The notes under the pieces were generated by a model. It did no database searches. It had not been told where the DNA came from and was given only the letters and a program-made list of their open reading frames with translations. A program made the position numbers and the translations under genes. From NCBI GenBank assembly GCA_016745055.1, contig JADGDF010000001.1:1-49648 (forward strand): a stretch of DNA of 49,648 nt, read 5' to 3'. Positions 1-8,495 of the stretch are shown in pieces (positions within the stretch are counted from its first letter, which is position 1; every line of letters begins with the position of its first letter). This DNA comes from Thiotrichaceae bacterium. Its GTDB lineage: Bacteria; Pseudomonadota; Gammaproteobacteria; Beggiatoales; Beggiatoaceae.

Positions 1-2334
1 AATATCATCAGCTAATCCATTACCATCAATATCAATATTGTGTTTATCGTCATCTTCTCTAGGTGCAATATAGTAAATATCTTCTTTGCGAAAACCTTTA
101 CTGCGTAATACACGATAGGCTTGGTTGGCATTGATTTGTAAGGCATCTTTGTATTTACCATTATCATTCCCCGCAATAATAATCGCTTTTTGTTTAGGGG
201 AAAATTCTCCAACTTTAAAAGAACTCACTCTGTTGGCAGTGACATCAGTTGTGTAAACTTCAGTCCCTTCTGCGTTAGGAATGATGCTCTGCAATGTTGA
301 GAATTGATTGGCATAAGCCCCTTGTTCTCCCCATTGAGTGATTAAATGCCCTTCTATATCCATTTTTAAGACTTGATCTGCATCTACATTAGAAATATAT
401 AAATAACCTTGTTCGTCTGATTTTAAAAAGAGGGGAAGATCTAAAAAATCTAACTGAATACAATGTTGCTCAACACATGGTTCACTTTGCCATACTTCAA
501 TAAAATTACCCAATTTATCAAATTTTTTAATGTGACTCCGTTGAAAATCAGACACAAAAATAACATCTTGTATCACTGCAATGCCAGTTGGGATGCCAAA
601 TTCATTAGCTTGAATCCCTTGACGTCCAAAACTAAATTGGAACTTACCTTCTTTAGTAAATATGTTAACGGATGCTTTCACACTATCGACAACATAAACG
701 TAACTTTCATCAACAGTGATACCTGTTGGCCCAATAAATCCTTGATATGAAAAATCGCTTTTGATGGGTAACTCATTTGGGAAAAATACGAAAAGTAAAC
801 TCCATAGATGACTTAGGTTATAAGCATCAAACTCAACATTATTTGGATTATTATTCAAGTATTTCCATTCATCGACGAGTTGACCTTGTAAATCAAATTT
901 ACGAATAGACAAGCCCCCTGGATTGGAAACATAAATGAATCCCTCTTCTTTATCCACCGCAATACCAGAGGGTATAATAACGTCCTCAGTAAACGTTGCT
1001 AATTCAGTGGTACTAGTATTTGTGGGAGTACTCGCAATATTTCTGGTCACGATGCGATGATTCAGTGTATCTGCGATATACAACATATCCTCAAATAGGG
1101 CAATATCCATAGGAAAGTGCAGTCGCTGTAAACTATGACCACTTGAGCGCCATTCACTGGAAAGCGTAATTTTGTTGCTATTGGATTGTGTGTATTGAGC
1201 GATAACATTATTCGGTGTGTTATAGCTCACATACATTTTGTCGTTATGCACAGCGACGGCAGTGGGGTGATACATAGAGTTTGGATTAGATACAATTAAT
1301 TTTCCTTCTTCACGAAATAAATGTATTAAATACACTCTTTCCAAAAATCTCATAAATTCGTAAGAGAAACTATCTCTCATCCAACTTTCAAAGATACCTG
1401 ATTTTATTAAGCCTAATTGATCTGCACTATCAAGCAGTTGATACAGTTTAGATTGTTTAACTTTTGCAAGCTTATCACTGACCTTTTGATCAGTAATTTC
1501 CTCTGTATCTAATTGGCTTTTGCGTTCAGCAAGAAAATTTCCATGCTCATCAAATTTCACAATACGATTGTTAAACCGATCTGCCACGTAAATATTATTG
1601 TCATCATCTAATGTAATACCCTTTGGATAATTTAAGCTGTCAACATGGCCATCACGTTCCCACGAATTCCAAAGTTTGATAAGGGTTAACTCCGTTTCAG
1701 AAATAAGATATTGACGTACCCGATTTCCACCACGATCCAGAAGGTATAAATAGCCATTGTTACCAATATCCATTTGTAACAATTCTTGCTCTATATCGCC
1801 TGGTAGAAGTGGTATTACATCCCAAATCTTTACTAAATTGCCTTGTGGATCAAATTTACCGATTTTTCGGGAAATTGTGCCTATAATGTAAATACTTCCT
1901 GCACCATCTAACGCTAAATCAGAACCACCAACTAGCCTATCAAAACCACTGAACTCATTGAGTAGTTGGCCATTTGTATTGAATATACGAATGAAATGTC
2001 GTTCATCAGAGTCAATAGCATGCTTTTTGCGATACAAAACGTATAGCTTGTCATCCTTACAATGAATTTTTCGTGTCGCAAAATGTTCATGGCTATCTAA
2101 CTTCCACTGAGTCACAAAATGACCGTGTGGATTGAGTTTTTTGACCGTACCGTTACCTGTATCTGCAATGTAAACATTACCTTGCTTATCTGTACATAAA
2201 TCAATGGCTTCGTTAAAATACCAAGGTTGCTCCAAGACAGGGAAATAGCCTGTAAAATAGTAATTTTCTACTGTTTCAGAATAAGTGGTAGAAGTGGAGA
2301 GAAGTAGGAAAAATAAATAAACAAATTTCATCAT
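1..2334 (-). CDS. NHL-repeat secreted protein with C-terminal peptidase-like domain, partial
   Basis: The frame is open from an ATG pair at 2329-2334 to the window edge (778 codons, no stop), so the C-terminus is missing. An AAGGT ribosome site lies just upstream. Residues 1-20 form a signal peptide. Several NHL-type beta-propeller motifs follow, such as NVYIADTGNGTVKK, NIYVADRFNNRIVKF and LYIADTLNHRIV. The last ~65 residues change character (KAIIIAG, then NANQAYRVLRSKGF and a DIDGNGLADD turn). That resembles the start of the C13/caspase-like domains often joined to repeat proteins in Beggiatoa-like bacteria; the catalytic residues would lie beyond the edge. It sits 29 bp downstream of the TpsA-like gene on the same strand, so co-transcription is likely. 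The propeller is well supported; the peptidase assignment is inference. Confidence 0.7.
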   Translation of the reverse strand, partial: MMKFVYLFFLLLSTSTTYSETVENYYFTGYFPVLEQPWYFNEAIDLCTDKQGNVYIADTGNGTVKKLNPHGHFVTQWKLDSHEHFATRKIHCKDDKLYVLYRKKHAIDSDERHFIRIFNTNGQLLNEFSGFDRLVGGSDLALDGAGSIYIIGTISRKIGKFDPQGNLVKIWDVIPLLPGDIEQELLQMDIGNNGYLYLLDRGGNRVRQYLISETELTLIKLWNSWERDGHVDSLNYPKGITLDDDNNIYVADRFNNRIVKFDEHGNFLAERKSQLDTEEITDQKVSDKLAKVKQSKLYQLLDSADQLGLIKSGIFESWMRDSFSYEFMRFLERVYLIHLFREEGKLIVSNPNSMYHPTAVAVHNDKMYVSYNTPNNVIAQYTQSNSNKITLSSEWRSSGHSLQRLHFPMDIALFEDMLYIADTLNHRIVTRNIASTPTNTSTTELATFTEDVIIPSGIAVDKEEGFIYVSNPGGLSIRKFDLQGQLVDEWKYLNNNPNNVEFDAYNLSHLWSLLFVFFPNELPIKSDFSYQGFIGPTGITVDESYVYVVDSVKASVNIFTKEGKFQFSFGRQGIQANEFGIPTGIAVIQDVIFVSDFQRSHIKKFDKLGNFIEVWQSEPCVEQHCIQLDFLDLPLFLKSDEQGYLYISNVDADQVLKMDIEGHLITQWGEQGAYANQFSTLQSIIPNAEGTEVYTTDVTANRVSSFKVGEFSPKQKAIIIAGNDNGKYKDALQINANQAYRVLRSKGFRKEDIYYIAPREDDDKHNIDIDGNGLADDI

Positions 2335-2363
2335 TTATTACCTTTGAGTCTGGTGAGATTTTA

Positions 2364-3971
2364 TTATCTAGAATTTAGTACATTACTCAAAAAAGAAGTA
2401 TCCTTTCCTGAATCAGAAAATATTTGTTGTTCATTTGTCTTGCAGTTACTGAACTGGATTCCTTCTTGAACCAAGTTTTCATCTTCCAAAAGGGATAATA
2501 ATTCATCTTTAGTAACAACATAGATTGTTCCTGTTTTTCCTTCGCCTACAAACATATTAGCATCAACAGTTGCTCCTTGACTTACAGCTTCTGTAATTTG
2601 CTCTTTTCTATACTTTATATGATCCATTGAATCAAAAAATTGATCATTAGAAAGAACATATTGTTTCAGTTCATTATTGGATACAACAAGCACAATTGTG
2701 CCACCATCCCCTGAAGCAGATGTTCCCACAATTATAGAAGCATTATCTTTTATATCAATGTCATTTTTTATATGAGCATGAATCTGCCCACCTTCACCTT
2801 TATTGAAAACTGTTGTGGAAATAACACTATTATCACGTAAATACAGATTCTCCAAATGAAGATGTATTGTTCCTCCATTGCCGTTATTAAAAGTATCGCT
2901 AATTATCCACGTATCATCGCTCATTTCAAGGGTTTTTGCGTGAATTTTAATTTTTCCACCATTGCCAATTTTGCCCACCTTTTTATTTGGATAGGTACTG
3001 GTATCTATTGTTGCATCTTCTTTCATGTGGATATGGTCTGCAAAGATAATGATGTTTCCTGCGTTAGCTTCATTGCTAGTATAAGCTTTAATCAATGCCT
3101 TTTTCTCCATGAAAAATTGTTTTGTGTCAATAGTGATTTTTCCATCTTCATTTCCAGCACTGATTGAAGTATTAATAGTATCAGGCTCACTGACTAAACC
3201 TGTTAAGGTTATTAGTTCATTAGCTTTAATATTTATATAAGCCCCTTTTCCTCCACTATTGCTATCAATAGTGCTGTCAGTTAAAGTCAAATTATCAGTA
3301 ATGATACGGAGGTGAGAAGGTTTATCTCTATCCAAACCATTTGCAGTTAACTTAGAATCAGTCATTTCCATATAATTTGAAATGAATATCGTTTCATCTG
3401 CTTTAGTCTCTAAACGAGTTTTGCTTTCCTGATTATTACCCTTGATAAAACGAATAGAGGAATCGTTTTTAAATTCAGATAAAAAACCAAAATCTTTGGG
3501 AGCAGCAGAAGTTAAAATAGGATTTGGAAAGTTATCAGTCGCACTGAATAGTGTACCATCAGAAAATTCCAAACTATTCTTGGTAGAAAAAGCTACACTA
3601 CCAGGCACATTAATTTCTGCGTTACCTTTAAAGATGATGCCATTGGGATTAATAAAATAAAAATCTGCTTGGGGAATCGTTGAACTTAAGATGCCACTAA
3701 TAGTTGTACTGTCACCTCCTGTTACTCGACTAATAACCTGCTCAATTGAAGGTTCTCCACTAAAAGTAGCTTCTTCACCAGGATCAATTCCAAACGTTTC
3801 AAAACTATGGAACAGGTTATTTCCCTCTCGTTTACCGAACTCTTCTGTAATTTGGTAATTAGGCCCCTGTAGTTCTTGTGAAATCCCATTTAAAGAGCCA
3901 TCAGTGATAATTTGTGCCTGGGTAGAGCAAGGTATCACAAATATCAACAGAAAATTAAATATTTTTTTCAT
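2364..3971 (-). CDS. TpsA-like exoprotein with filamentous haemagglutinin N-terminal domain
   Basis: This 535-residue protein has a signal peptide (residues 1-19, ending STQAQ) followed by the two-partner-secretion domain. The signature stretch FYFINPNGIIFKGNAEINV near residues 105-125 is typical of TpsA proteins, which cross the outer membrane through a TpsB (ShlB/FhaC) pore and fold as a beta-helix. The remainder consists of short beta-strand repeats rich in D, T, N and G, as expected for a beta-helix, but it is very short compared with true haemagglutinins. No TpsB gene is visible in the window. It is transcribed divergently from the caspase-sigma-CHAT genes and leads into the NHL protein. 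Family assignment is strong; ligand and role are unknown. Confidence 0.85.
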   Translation of the reverse strand: MKKIFNFLLIFVIPCSTQAQIITDGSLNGISQELQGPNYQITEEFGKREGNNLFHSFETFGIDPGEEATFSGEPSIEQVISRVTGGDSTTISGILSSTIPQADFYFINPNGIIFKGNAEINVPGSVAFSTKNSLEFSDGTLFSATDNFPNPILTSAAPKDFGFLSEFKNDSSIRFIKGNNQESKTRLETKADETIFISNYMEMTDSKLTANGLDRDKPSHLRIITDNLTLTDSTIDSNSGGKGAYINIKANELITLTGLVSEPDTINTSISAGNEDGKITIDTKQFFMEKKALIKAYTSNEANAGNIIIFADHIHMKEDATIDTSTYPNKKVGKIGNGGKIKIHAKTLEMSDDTWIISDTFNNGNGGTIHLHLENLYLRDNSVISTTVFNKGEGGQIHAHIKNDIDIKDNASIIVGTSASGDGGTIVLVVSNNELKQYVLSNDQFFDSMDHIKYRKEQITEAVSQGATVDANMFVGEGKTGTIYVVTKDELLSLLEDENLVQEGIQFSNCKTNEQQIFSDSGKDTSFLSNVLNSR

Positions 3972-4180
3972 AATAATCTCTATATATAGATATAAATAAA
4001 TTATTAAATTAAAAGTTTTACTATAACGTCAAACTTATATTTATTTTTAATGATTAATACATGCATTTTAATTTTGCAAATTCAACATAATTGTAATACA
4101 TTAAATAATACTACTAATATCAGATTCACAACAAAAAGTGAACTTTAGTTGTATATGTATAGAAACTTGGGGATGAAAAA
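3972..4180. promoter_or_regulatory. AT-rich divergent intergenic region
   Basis: About 210 bp separate the divergent TpsA-like and caspase genes. The stretch is extremely AT-rich and must hold promoters for both directions. A GTGAAC upstream of a TATAGAAAC (about 4137-4170) is a weak candidate for an ECF-type promoter on the plus strand. No clear sigma-70 boxes or operator could be assigned. Confidence 0.3.
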
Positions 4181-5065
4181 ATGTTAGCTTTTAGGATTTT
4201 TATTGCGTGTTTTTGCACGTTCATTACTTTGTTTTTTTACACGCCACAAAGTTATGCAGCCTGCCCAGAGTATGAAAATGCCAGATCTGTGTCTGGTAAC
4301 CGTATTTTCATCTTATCAGTTGGTGCAAACACGGGTGATTTGAAACTAGCCGAGAAAGACGCTCATGATTTTGAGCGTGGCATGAAAAACTTTTTAGTGA
4401 GGACAGGAAAACATAACGTACTATCCTGTGTGTTGACTGGCACAGATACTGAATTTTATTCATTTGAAGAAACGCTTGATACTTTGAAAGCTATTGTAAA
4501 AATTACGGATACTGTTTATTTTTATTTTTCGGGACATGGCATCTTAAAAACTAGAAAAGGTAAAAATGGTCAATCTATTTGCCACGATCAGGCAATTGTT
4601 CTTTACCACAAAGACAAGAAAATAAAACAGTGGAAGGCGGCCGTAAAAGATGATGATCTAGTCCATAAAATCAACGCACTCAATACATTTAATATTAGTG
4701 TATTTTTAGATACCTGCTTTTCCGGTGGCTTTAAGAGAAGTGAGGCTGTATGTAAATACATTCTTAAAGATAATAAAACAATGCTCAAGAATGATGCAAG
4801 AAACTCAGATGCAGGATTTGTCACGAGTGAGTGTCCTTTTAAGGAAGAATTGAAGGGAACTTTGTATACAGCAACTAAACACGATAAAAAAGCTTATGAG
4901 ATAAGTGGAGGTGGATTGTTTACCCAAACTTTCTTAAGCTACTTAAAGGAAAGTAACTCAATCGACGAAGCATTTGCAAAAACACAAGCTAAATTAGGAG
5001 AATGCGGTCAAAACCCTCAAAAGTATGAAGTAAACCAAGAGATCAAAAACTATGTCATGAACTAA
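4181..5065 (+). CDS. Secreted caspase-like peptidase (C14 family)
   Basis: 294 residues. An N-terminal hydrophobic stretch ending QSYAA (about residue 26) is a signal peptide, so the protein is probably periplasmic or exported. The caspase fold signatures are clear: VYFYFSGHG gives catalytic His119 and VFLDTCFSGGF gives catalytic Cys179. An acidic early block (LKLAEKDAHDF) matches the first strand-helix of bacterial metacaspase-like proteins. No extra domain is visible beyond the p20-like core. The start is the ATG at 4181; an upstream ATG at 4173 runs into a stop at once, and GGGGA serves as ribosome site. It is the first gene of a plus-strand series leading into a sigma factor. Substrate unknown. 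Confidence 0.88.
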   Translation: MLAFRIFIACFCTFITLFFYTPQSYAACPEYENARSVSGNRIFILSVGANTGDLKLAEKDAHDFERGMKNFLVRTGKHNVLSCVLTGTDTEFYSFEETLDTLKAIVKITDTVYFYFSGHGILKTRKGKNGQSICHDQAIVLYHKDKKIKQWKAAVKDDDLVHKINALNTFNISVFLDTCFSGGFKRSEAVCKYILKDNKTMLKNDARNSDAGFVTSECPFKEELKGTLYTATKHDKKAYEISGGGLFTQTFLSYLKESNSIDEAFAKTQAKLGECGQNPQKYEVNQEIKNYVMN

Positions 5066-5135
5066 ATCCTAGAATCAAAATAGTGAATTTTGAGTTTCAA
5101 GATTATCTTTTAGCTTAACTTAGTGGGTGCGAAAA

Positions 5136-5984
5136 ATGAGTGTCGATCAAAAATACCAGGAAGCGGTCAATACGTTAAAAACGCAAGCAGAAAAAAATGC
5201 GTATGTTGTTGAGAATTTCAATGATATTCATAAATTTTATTCTCCTTATGTTAAAAAAATTTTACGTTACAAAGCTTCTAAATATATTGATCCAGATAAG
5301 CTTGAAACTGCTTGGCAAGATGTTTTTACCCAACTTTTCCAACATTGCGAGAAAGATAAATTTAGGCATGAATGTAGTATTAAAACTTATCTTTCTAGAC
5401 TGTGTGACTATAAAATTCTAGGTGTAACTCAGCCAAAAGAAGATGAAACTAATTTAGGAGATGAAGAAGTAGAAGATTCCACTGAACTTGATAAATTTGA
5501 AGGCTTTGAGGTTGAAAAGCAAGATACTTTTTTAGAATGCTTAATGGAGTGTATAAGGAAAAATATTATAGATCGGTTTACCTCAAGAATAGAAGGGAGC
5601 ACTGCTTCGTATTGGTTCATAAAACTATTAAGGCAAGCTAAGTTTTCTTACAAAGATATTGCTGAAATATTAAAATCAACTCCTGGCGCAATCAGAACTC
5701 GTATTTTTAAACAAATTCAAAAGATTAAAAAATGCAAAAAATTAAAAAAATGTATGGAAAAACTAACAAATTTTACAAAGGCTCGTTCTGTATACACAGA
5801 AGAACAACTTTTAGAAGTTCTCGAATGCCGTAAGCTTTTGTCTTCTGAAAAAAATTTAGAATTGTTTTTGTTGGAATGTAACAAGCGTTTTAAGTTACTA
5901 GAAGACATTGAAAAACTGAAACAAAAATGTATTGAACAGTGCCGAGATAAAATAGATAGGTCTCAGCCTTCACTATGTGTTTAA
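5136..5984 (+). CDS. Sigma-70 family (ECF-like) RNA polymerase sigma factor
   Basis: 282 residues from the ATG at 5136; a GTG at 5127 would add three residues. Region 2 is recognisable at about residues 30-95 (FYSPYVKKILRYKASKYI, then AWQDVFTQLF). Region 4 is at about 155-200, with the helix-turn-helix FSYKDIAEILKSTPGAIRTRI. An acidic linker (100-130) joins them, and there is an unusual C-terminal extension of about 80 residues, lysine-rich and with several cysteines, that ordinary ECF factors lack. It lies 70 bp after the caspase gene and 12 bp before a one-TM protein, a typical sigma/anti-sigma pairing. It probably directs genes of this locus, perhaps including the divergent exoprotein; that is inference. 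Confidence 0.75.
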   Translation: MSVDQKYQEAVNTLKTQAEKNAYVVENFNDIHKFYSPYVKKILRYKASKYIDPDKLETAWQDVFTQLFQHCEKDKFRHECSIKTYLSRLCDYKILGVTQPKEDETNLGDEEVEDSTELDKFEGFEVEKQDTFLECLMECIRKNIIDRFTSRIEGSTASYWFIKLLRQAKFSYKDIAEILKSTPGAIRTRIFKQIQKIKKCKKLKKCMEKLTNFTKARSVYTEEQLLEVLECRKLLSSEKNLELFLLECNKRFKLLEDIEKLKQKCIEQCRDKIDRSQPSLCV

Positions 5985-5996
5985 AAGGTATTCACA

Positions 5997-6692
5997 ATGG
6001 CTGATAAAACAACCATCACTAAAGATGACCAAGATTGGTTAGATGTGCTTGCTGGAAAAAAACCATCTGGTGATGCTAATCAAAATACCGTAGAAGATGC
6101 TTCTTTTTTACGCGCTTTTCTACTTGTTCAAGATGAACTTGCCCAACAGCAGATTCATTCTCCTTCAATGTTGGAAAAACTTAAGGATTGGTTTGGTAGC
6201 TTTTTTTTTAAATCTGCAACAGTTGTTGCTTATACTTTGTCGATCATTGTTGCTACTACCATTCTTATACCGCTCAGAATCCATACTGAGATAAATTCAT
6301 TTTTTGGTGTAACTCCAGAAAGTATTGGAAATATTCCTTCACAAACTGAAACTCCACCTCCACCTAGAGTATTTTCCAAGAGCGCTGAAAAATCTGATAA
6401 CACTTCATTAGAAGTAAATTTAGGTTGTCAGGTACAAAGGAAGGCTACAAAGGATAAGTACATTAAACGGAGTTTTGATGAATTAAAACAAAAGCTATTA
6501 GACGCTGAAGTTAAAATTATCTATGAAGAAACTCCACAAGCATCAGCAGAAATTGTCATAAAGATTCCTAAAAAAGTAAGTGTTGAAAGCAAACTTTTAG
6601 ATATTTTTGAGAATGACTATGAATATCCTGTTGAAAAAGCTAAAAGATGCTTCAATTTCACCTTTCGCATAGAGAAAGAAAAAATTTTATGA
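5997..6692 (+). CDS. Putative membrane anti-sigma factor
   Basis: 231 residues, no recognised family. Residues 1-70 are soluble, followed by one transmembrane segment (about 75-95, VVAYTLSIIVATTILIPL). A proline-rich linker (TPPPPRVF) and a C-terminal domain of about 110 residues with many lysines and glutamates complete it. This is the architecture of many anti-sigma factors: a cytoplasmic sigma-binding part, one membrane pass and a periplasmic sensor. The position directly behind the sigma gene supports that reading. Its stop overlaps the start of the CHAT protease gene (ATGA), so the two are probably translationally coupled. No zinc-binding HxxxCxxC motif is present, so it is not a classical ZAS-type anti-sigma factor. 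Function is inferred from context only. Confidence 0.5.
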   Translation: MADKTTITKDDQDWLDVLAGKKPSGDANQNTVEDASFLRAFLLVQDELAQQQIHSPSMLEKLKDWFGSFFFKSATVVAYTLSIIVATTILIPLRIHTEINSFFGVTPESIGNIPSQTETPPPPRVFSKSAEKSDNTSLEVNLGCQVQRKATKDKYIKRSFDELKQKLLDAEVKIIYEETPQASAEIVIKIPKKVSVESKLLDIFENDYEYPVEKAKRCFNFTFRIEKEKIL

Positions 6693-8413
6693 TGGGTTAC
6701 ATAAAATTCATGTTTTCAATACTTATACTGCTTGGTATGACTTTCTATGCCAATGCAGAAAATAATATGAATATTGAGTCTATTCAAAAAAAGCTAGCAG
6801 CAGCACAGACTAACATTAGCCAGATGGGCTTGAATAAAGCCAAAACTGAATTATATGATTTGTTTGCTAAAATTCAACAGTTTTCCAAAGAAGATCAACA
6901 ACGTTTTAATAATTGGCTGTCAAAAAATTACTCCCACCAAATTATTGGGTATTTTGGGCAATTTTACGAAGATAATCAACAATATGAATTTGCCTTATCC
7001 CTTACAAGAAAAGCGTTGTTCAAAGCCAATGAAATTTTGGTAACCAAAGATGAAGCTTGGCAAATTCTTTGGCACTGGCAGTTGGCTCGAATATTGGCAA
7101 AAACCAGTCAGATAGATGAAGCTAATCAAGCTTATTGGCAAACGATTGAACGTATTATTCCTTGCGAAGAATTGAGAAATAAAATGTTTGTTTACCAAGT
7201 GAAAGATTTGCCCTATCACAAGGTGCGTACTTTGTTTTACGAGTTTATTGAGTTTTTATTTATACAAAAACTTACCCAAAATCAATTGGCAAATGTCATT
7301 ACAATCATTGAAAAGTTAAAAAATTTTGAAATTTCCTACTATATTAACGAGTCTTGCGTTCAATCAGCTAACAATCAAACTGATTTAATACTTCCTCATA
7401 CGGTTATTATTTATCCTATCATTTTAGATAAAAGTTTACATTTACTGGTAAAAAATTTAGGCCCTGATCAGATTCAACATACAGAAGTGTCTATTGACAG
7501 TCAGACTATTCATCAAACAGTTCAAGCATTTCGTGATGCACTGGAAAATGAAGAAGAATATCAACCTTCTGCAATTAAACTATATGATTGGATAATTCGT
7601 CCGTTAAAAACAATTTTACCTGCAAAAACTCAAACTTTGCTGTTTGTCACGGAAGGAGTATTGTTGAATATTCCTATGAGTGCTTTATATGACAAGAAAA
7701 AGGAACAGTTTTTTATTCAAGAAGATTACCTTGCATCAATAATACCTTACACTGATAGACGTTTTTTGGAAAAAACTGAGAAAAAAAATGATTACCTATT
7801 ATTAGCTGCATTTACTCAAAGAACAGAGAAATATCCAGAGTTAGCTTATGCTCAAAAAGAATTTGAAGACATTGCTGATATCTATAAAAATGCAACCAAG
7901 CTTAACAATGACGAGTTTACTCATAAAAATTTTGAAAAGGCTTTTGATATACCACCTAAATATTACGACATTATTCATCTCATGTCGCATGCTAAATTTA
8001 ATTCTGGCTCGGATTCAAAACAAGCACCTCGTTTTCTCTTGAAAACTAAAGATGATGACATAACCTATGACAGTCCATTATTCAGTAAAAAAGAAAAAAG
8101 ACTACAACGTGTCAAACTACTCATCTTGAGTGCTTGTAGTACTGCTTATAGCAACGATGGGTGGAATGCATTAGGTTTATCTGGCGTAAGTGTGAAGGCA
8201 GGTGCTGAAAGTTCTTTAGCTACATTGTGGGATGCTGATGATGAAAGTACATACTACATTATAAAATATTTCTATGAAAACTATTATGATAAAGAACACC
8301 TTCATAAAACAAAAGCACAAGTATTAAAAGAAATTCAACAAAAGGCACTTACAAGCAGATTTCAACACCCTTATTACTGGGCTCATGTGATTTTAAATGG
8401 TAATTGGCAGTAG
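6689..8413 (+). CDS. Secreted CHAT-domain protease
   Basis: 574 residues from the ATG at 6689, which overlaps the preceding stop; an upstream in-frame ATG at 6647 would bury the signal peptide. Residues 1-23 (FMFSILILLGMTFYANA) form the signal peptide. Residues 30-220 are helical and TPR-like. The C-terminal CHAT domain (about 290-574) carries catalytic His434 (IIHLMSHAKF) and Cys483 (LLILSACSTAY), followed by the usual GLSGVSVKAGAESSLATLW stretch. CHAT proteins are caspase relatives (separase-like clan CD proteases) that cut partner proteins; TPR-CHAT is the protease of the Craspase system. Here it is coupled to a putative anti-sigma factor, a candidate substrate. A hairpin terminator follows. 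Confidence 0.85.
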   Translation: MMGYIKFMFSILILLGMTFYANAENNMNIESIQKKLAAAQTNISQMGLNKAKTELYDLFAKIQQFSKEDQQRFNNWLSKNYSHQIIGYFGQFYEDNQQYEFALSLTRKALFKANEILVTKDEAWQILWHWQLARILAKTSQIDEANQAYWQTIERIIPCEELRNKMFVYQVKDLPYHKVRTLFYEFIEFLFIQKLTQNQLANVITIIEKLKNFEISYYINESCVQSANNQTDLILPHTVIIYPIILDKSLHLLVKNLGPDQIQHTEVSIDSQTIHQTVQAFRDALENEEEYQPSAIKLYDWIIRPLKTILPAKTQTLLFVTEGVLLNIPMSALYDKKKEQFFIQEDYLASIIPYTDRRFLEKTEKKNDYLLLAAFTQRTEKYPELAYAQKEFEDIADIYKNATKLNNDEFTHKNFEKAFDIPPKYYDIIHLMSHAKFNSGSDSKQAPRFLLKTKDDDITYDSPLFSKKEKRLQRVKLLILSACSTAYSNDGWNALGLSGVSVKAGAESSLATLWDADDESTYYIIKYFYENYYDKEHLHKTKAQVLKEIQQKALTSRFQHPYYWAHVILNGNWQ

Positions 8414-8454
8414 TTTTTTGGAGTAGCATTAAAAAAGCAATATTCCTTGTTTAT

Positions 8455-8490
8455 AAACCTGGCAGATCTTGAGGACCTGCCAGGTTTTTT
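8455..8490 (+). terminator. Hairpin terminator after the CHAT gene
   Basis: AAACCTGGCAG at 8455-8465 pairs with CTGCCAGGTTT at 8477-8487, and a T-run follows on the plus strand. The same ACCTGGCAGG hairpin recurs at 12165 and 31837, so it is both a terminator here and a member of a dispersed repeat. Confidence 0.7.
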
Positions 8491-8495
8491 TACAA

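Noticed and set aside
463-750. 95-codon plus-strand frame near the left edge
   Set aside because: It is antisense to the NHL-repeat gene, which has a signal peptide and clear repeat motifs across the same bases.
4181-8413. Type III CRISPR Craspase locus
   Set aside because: No gRAMP, Cas or Csx30 gene and no array; only the protease-sigma logic is similar.
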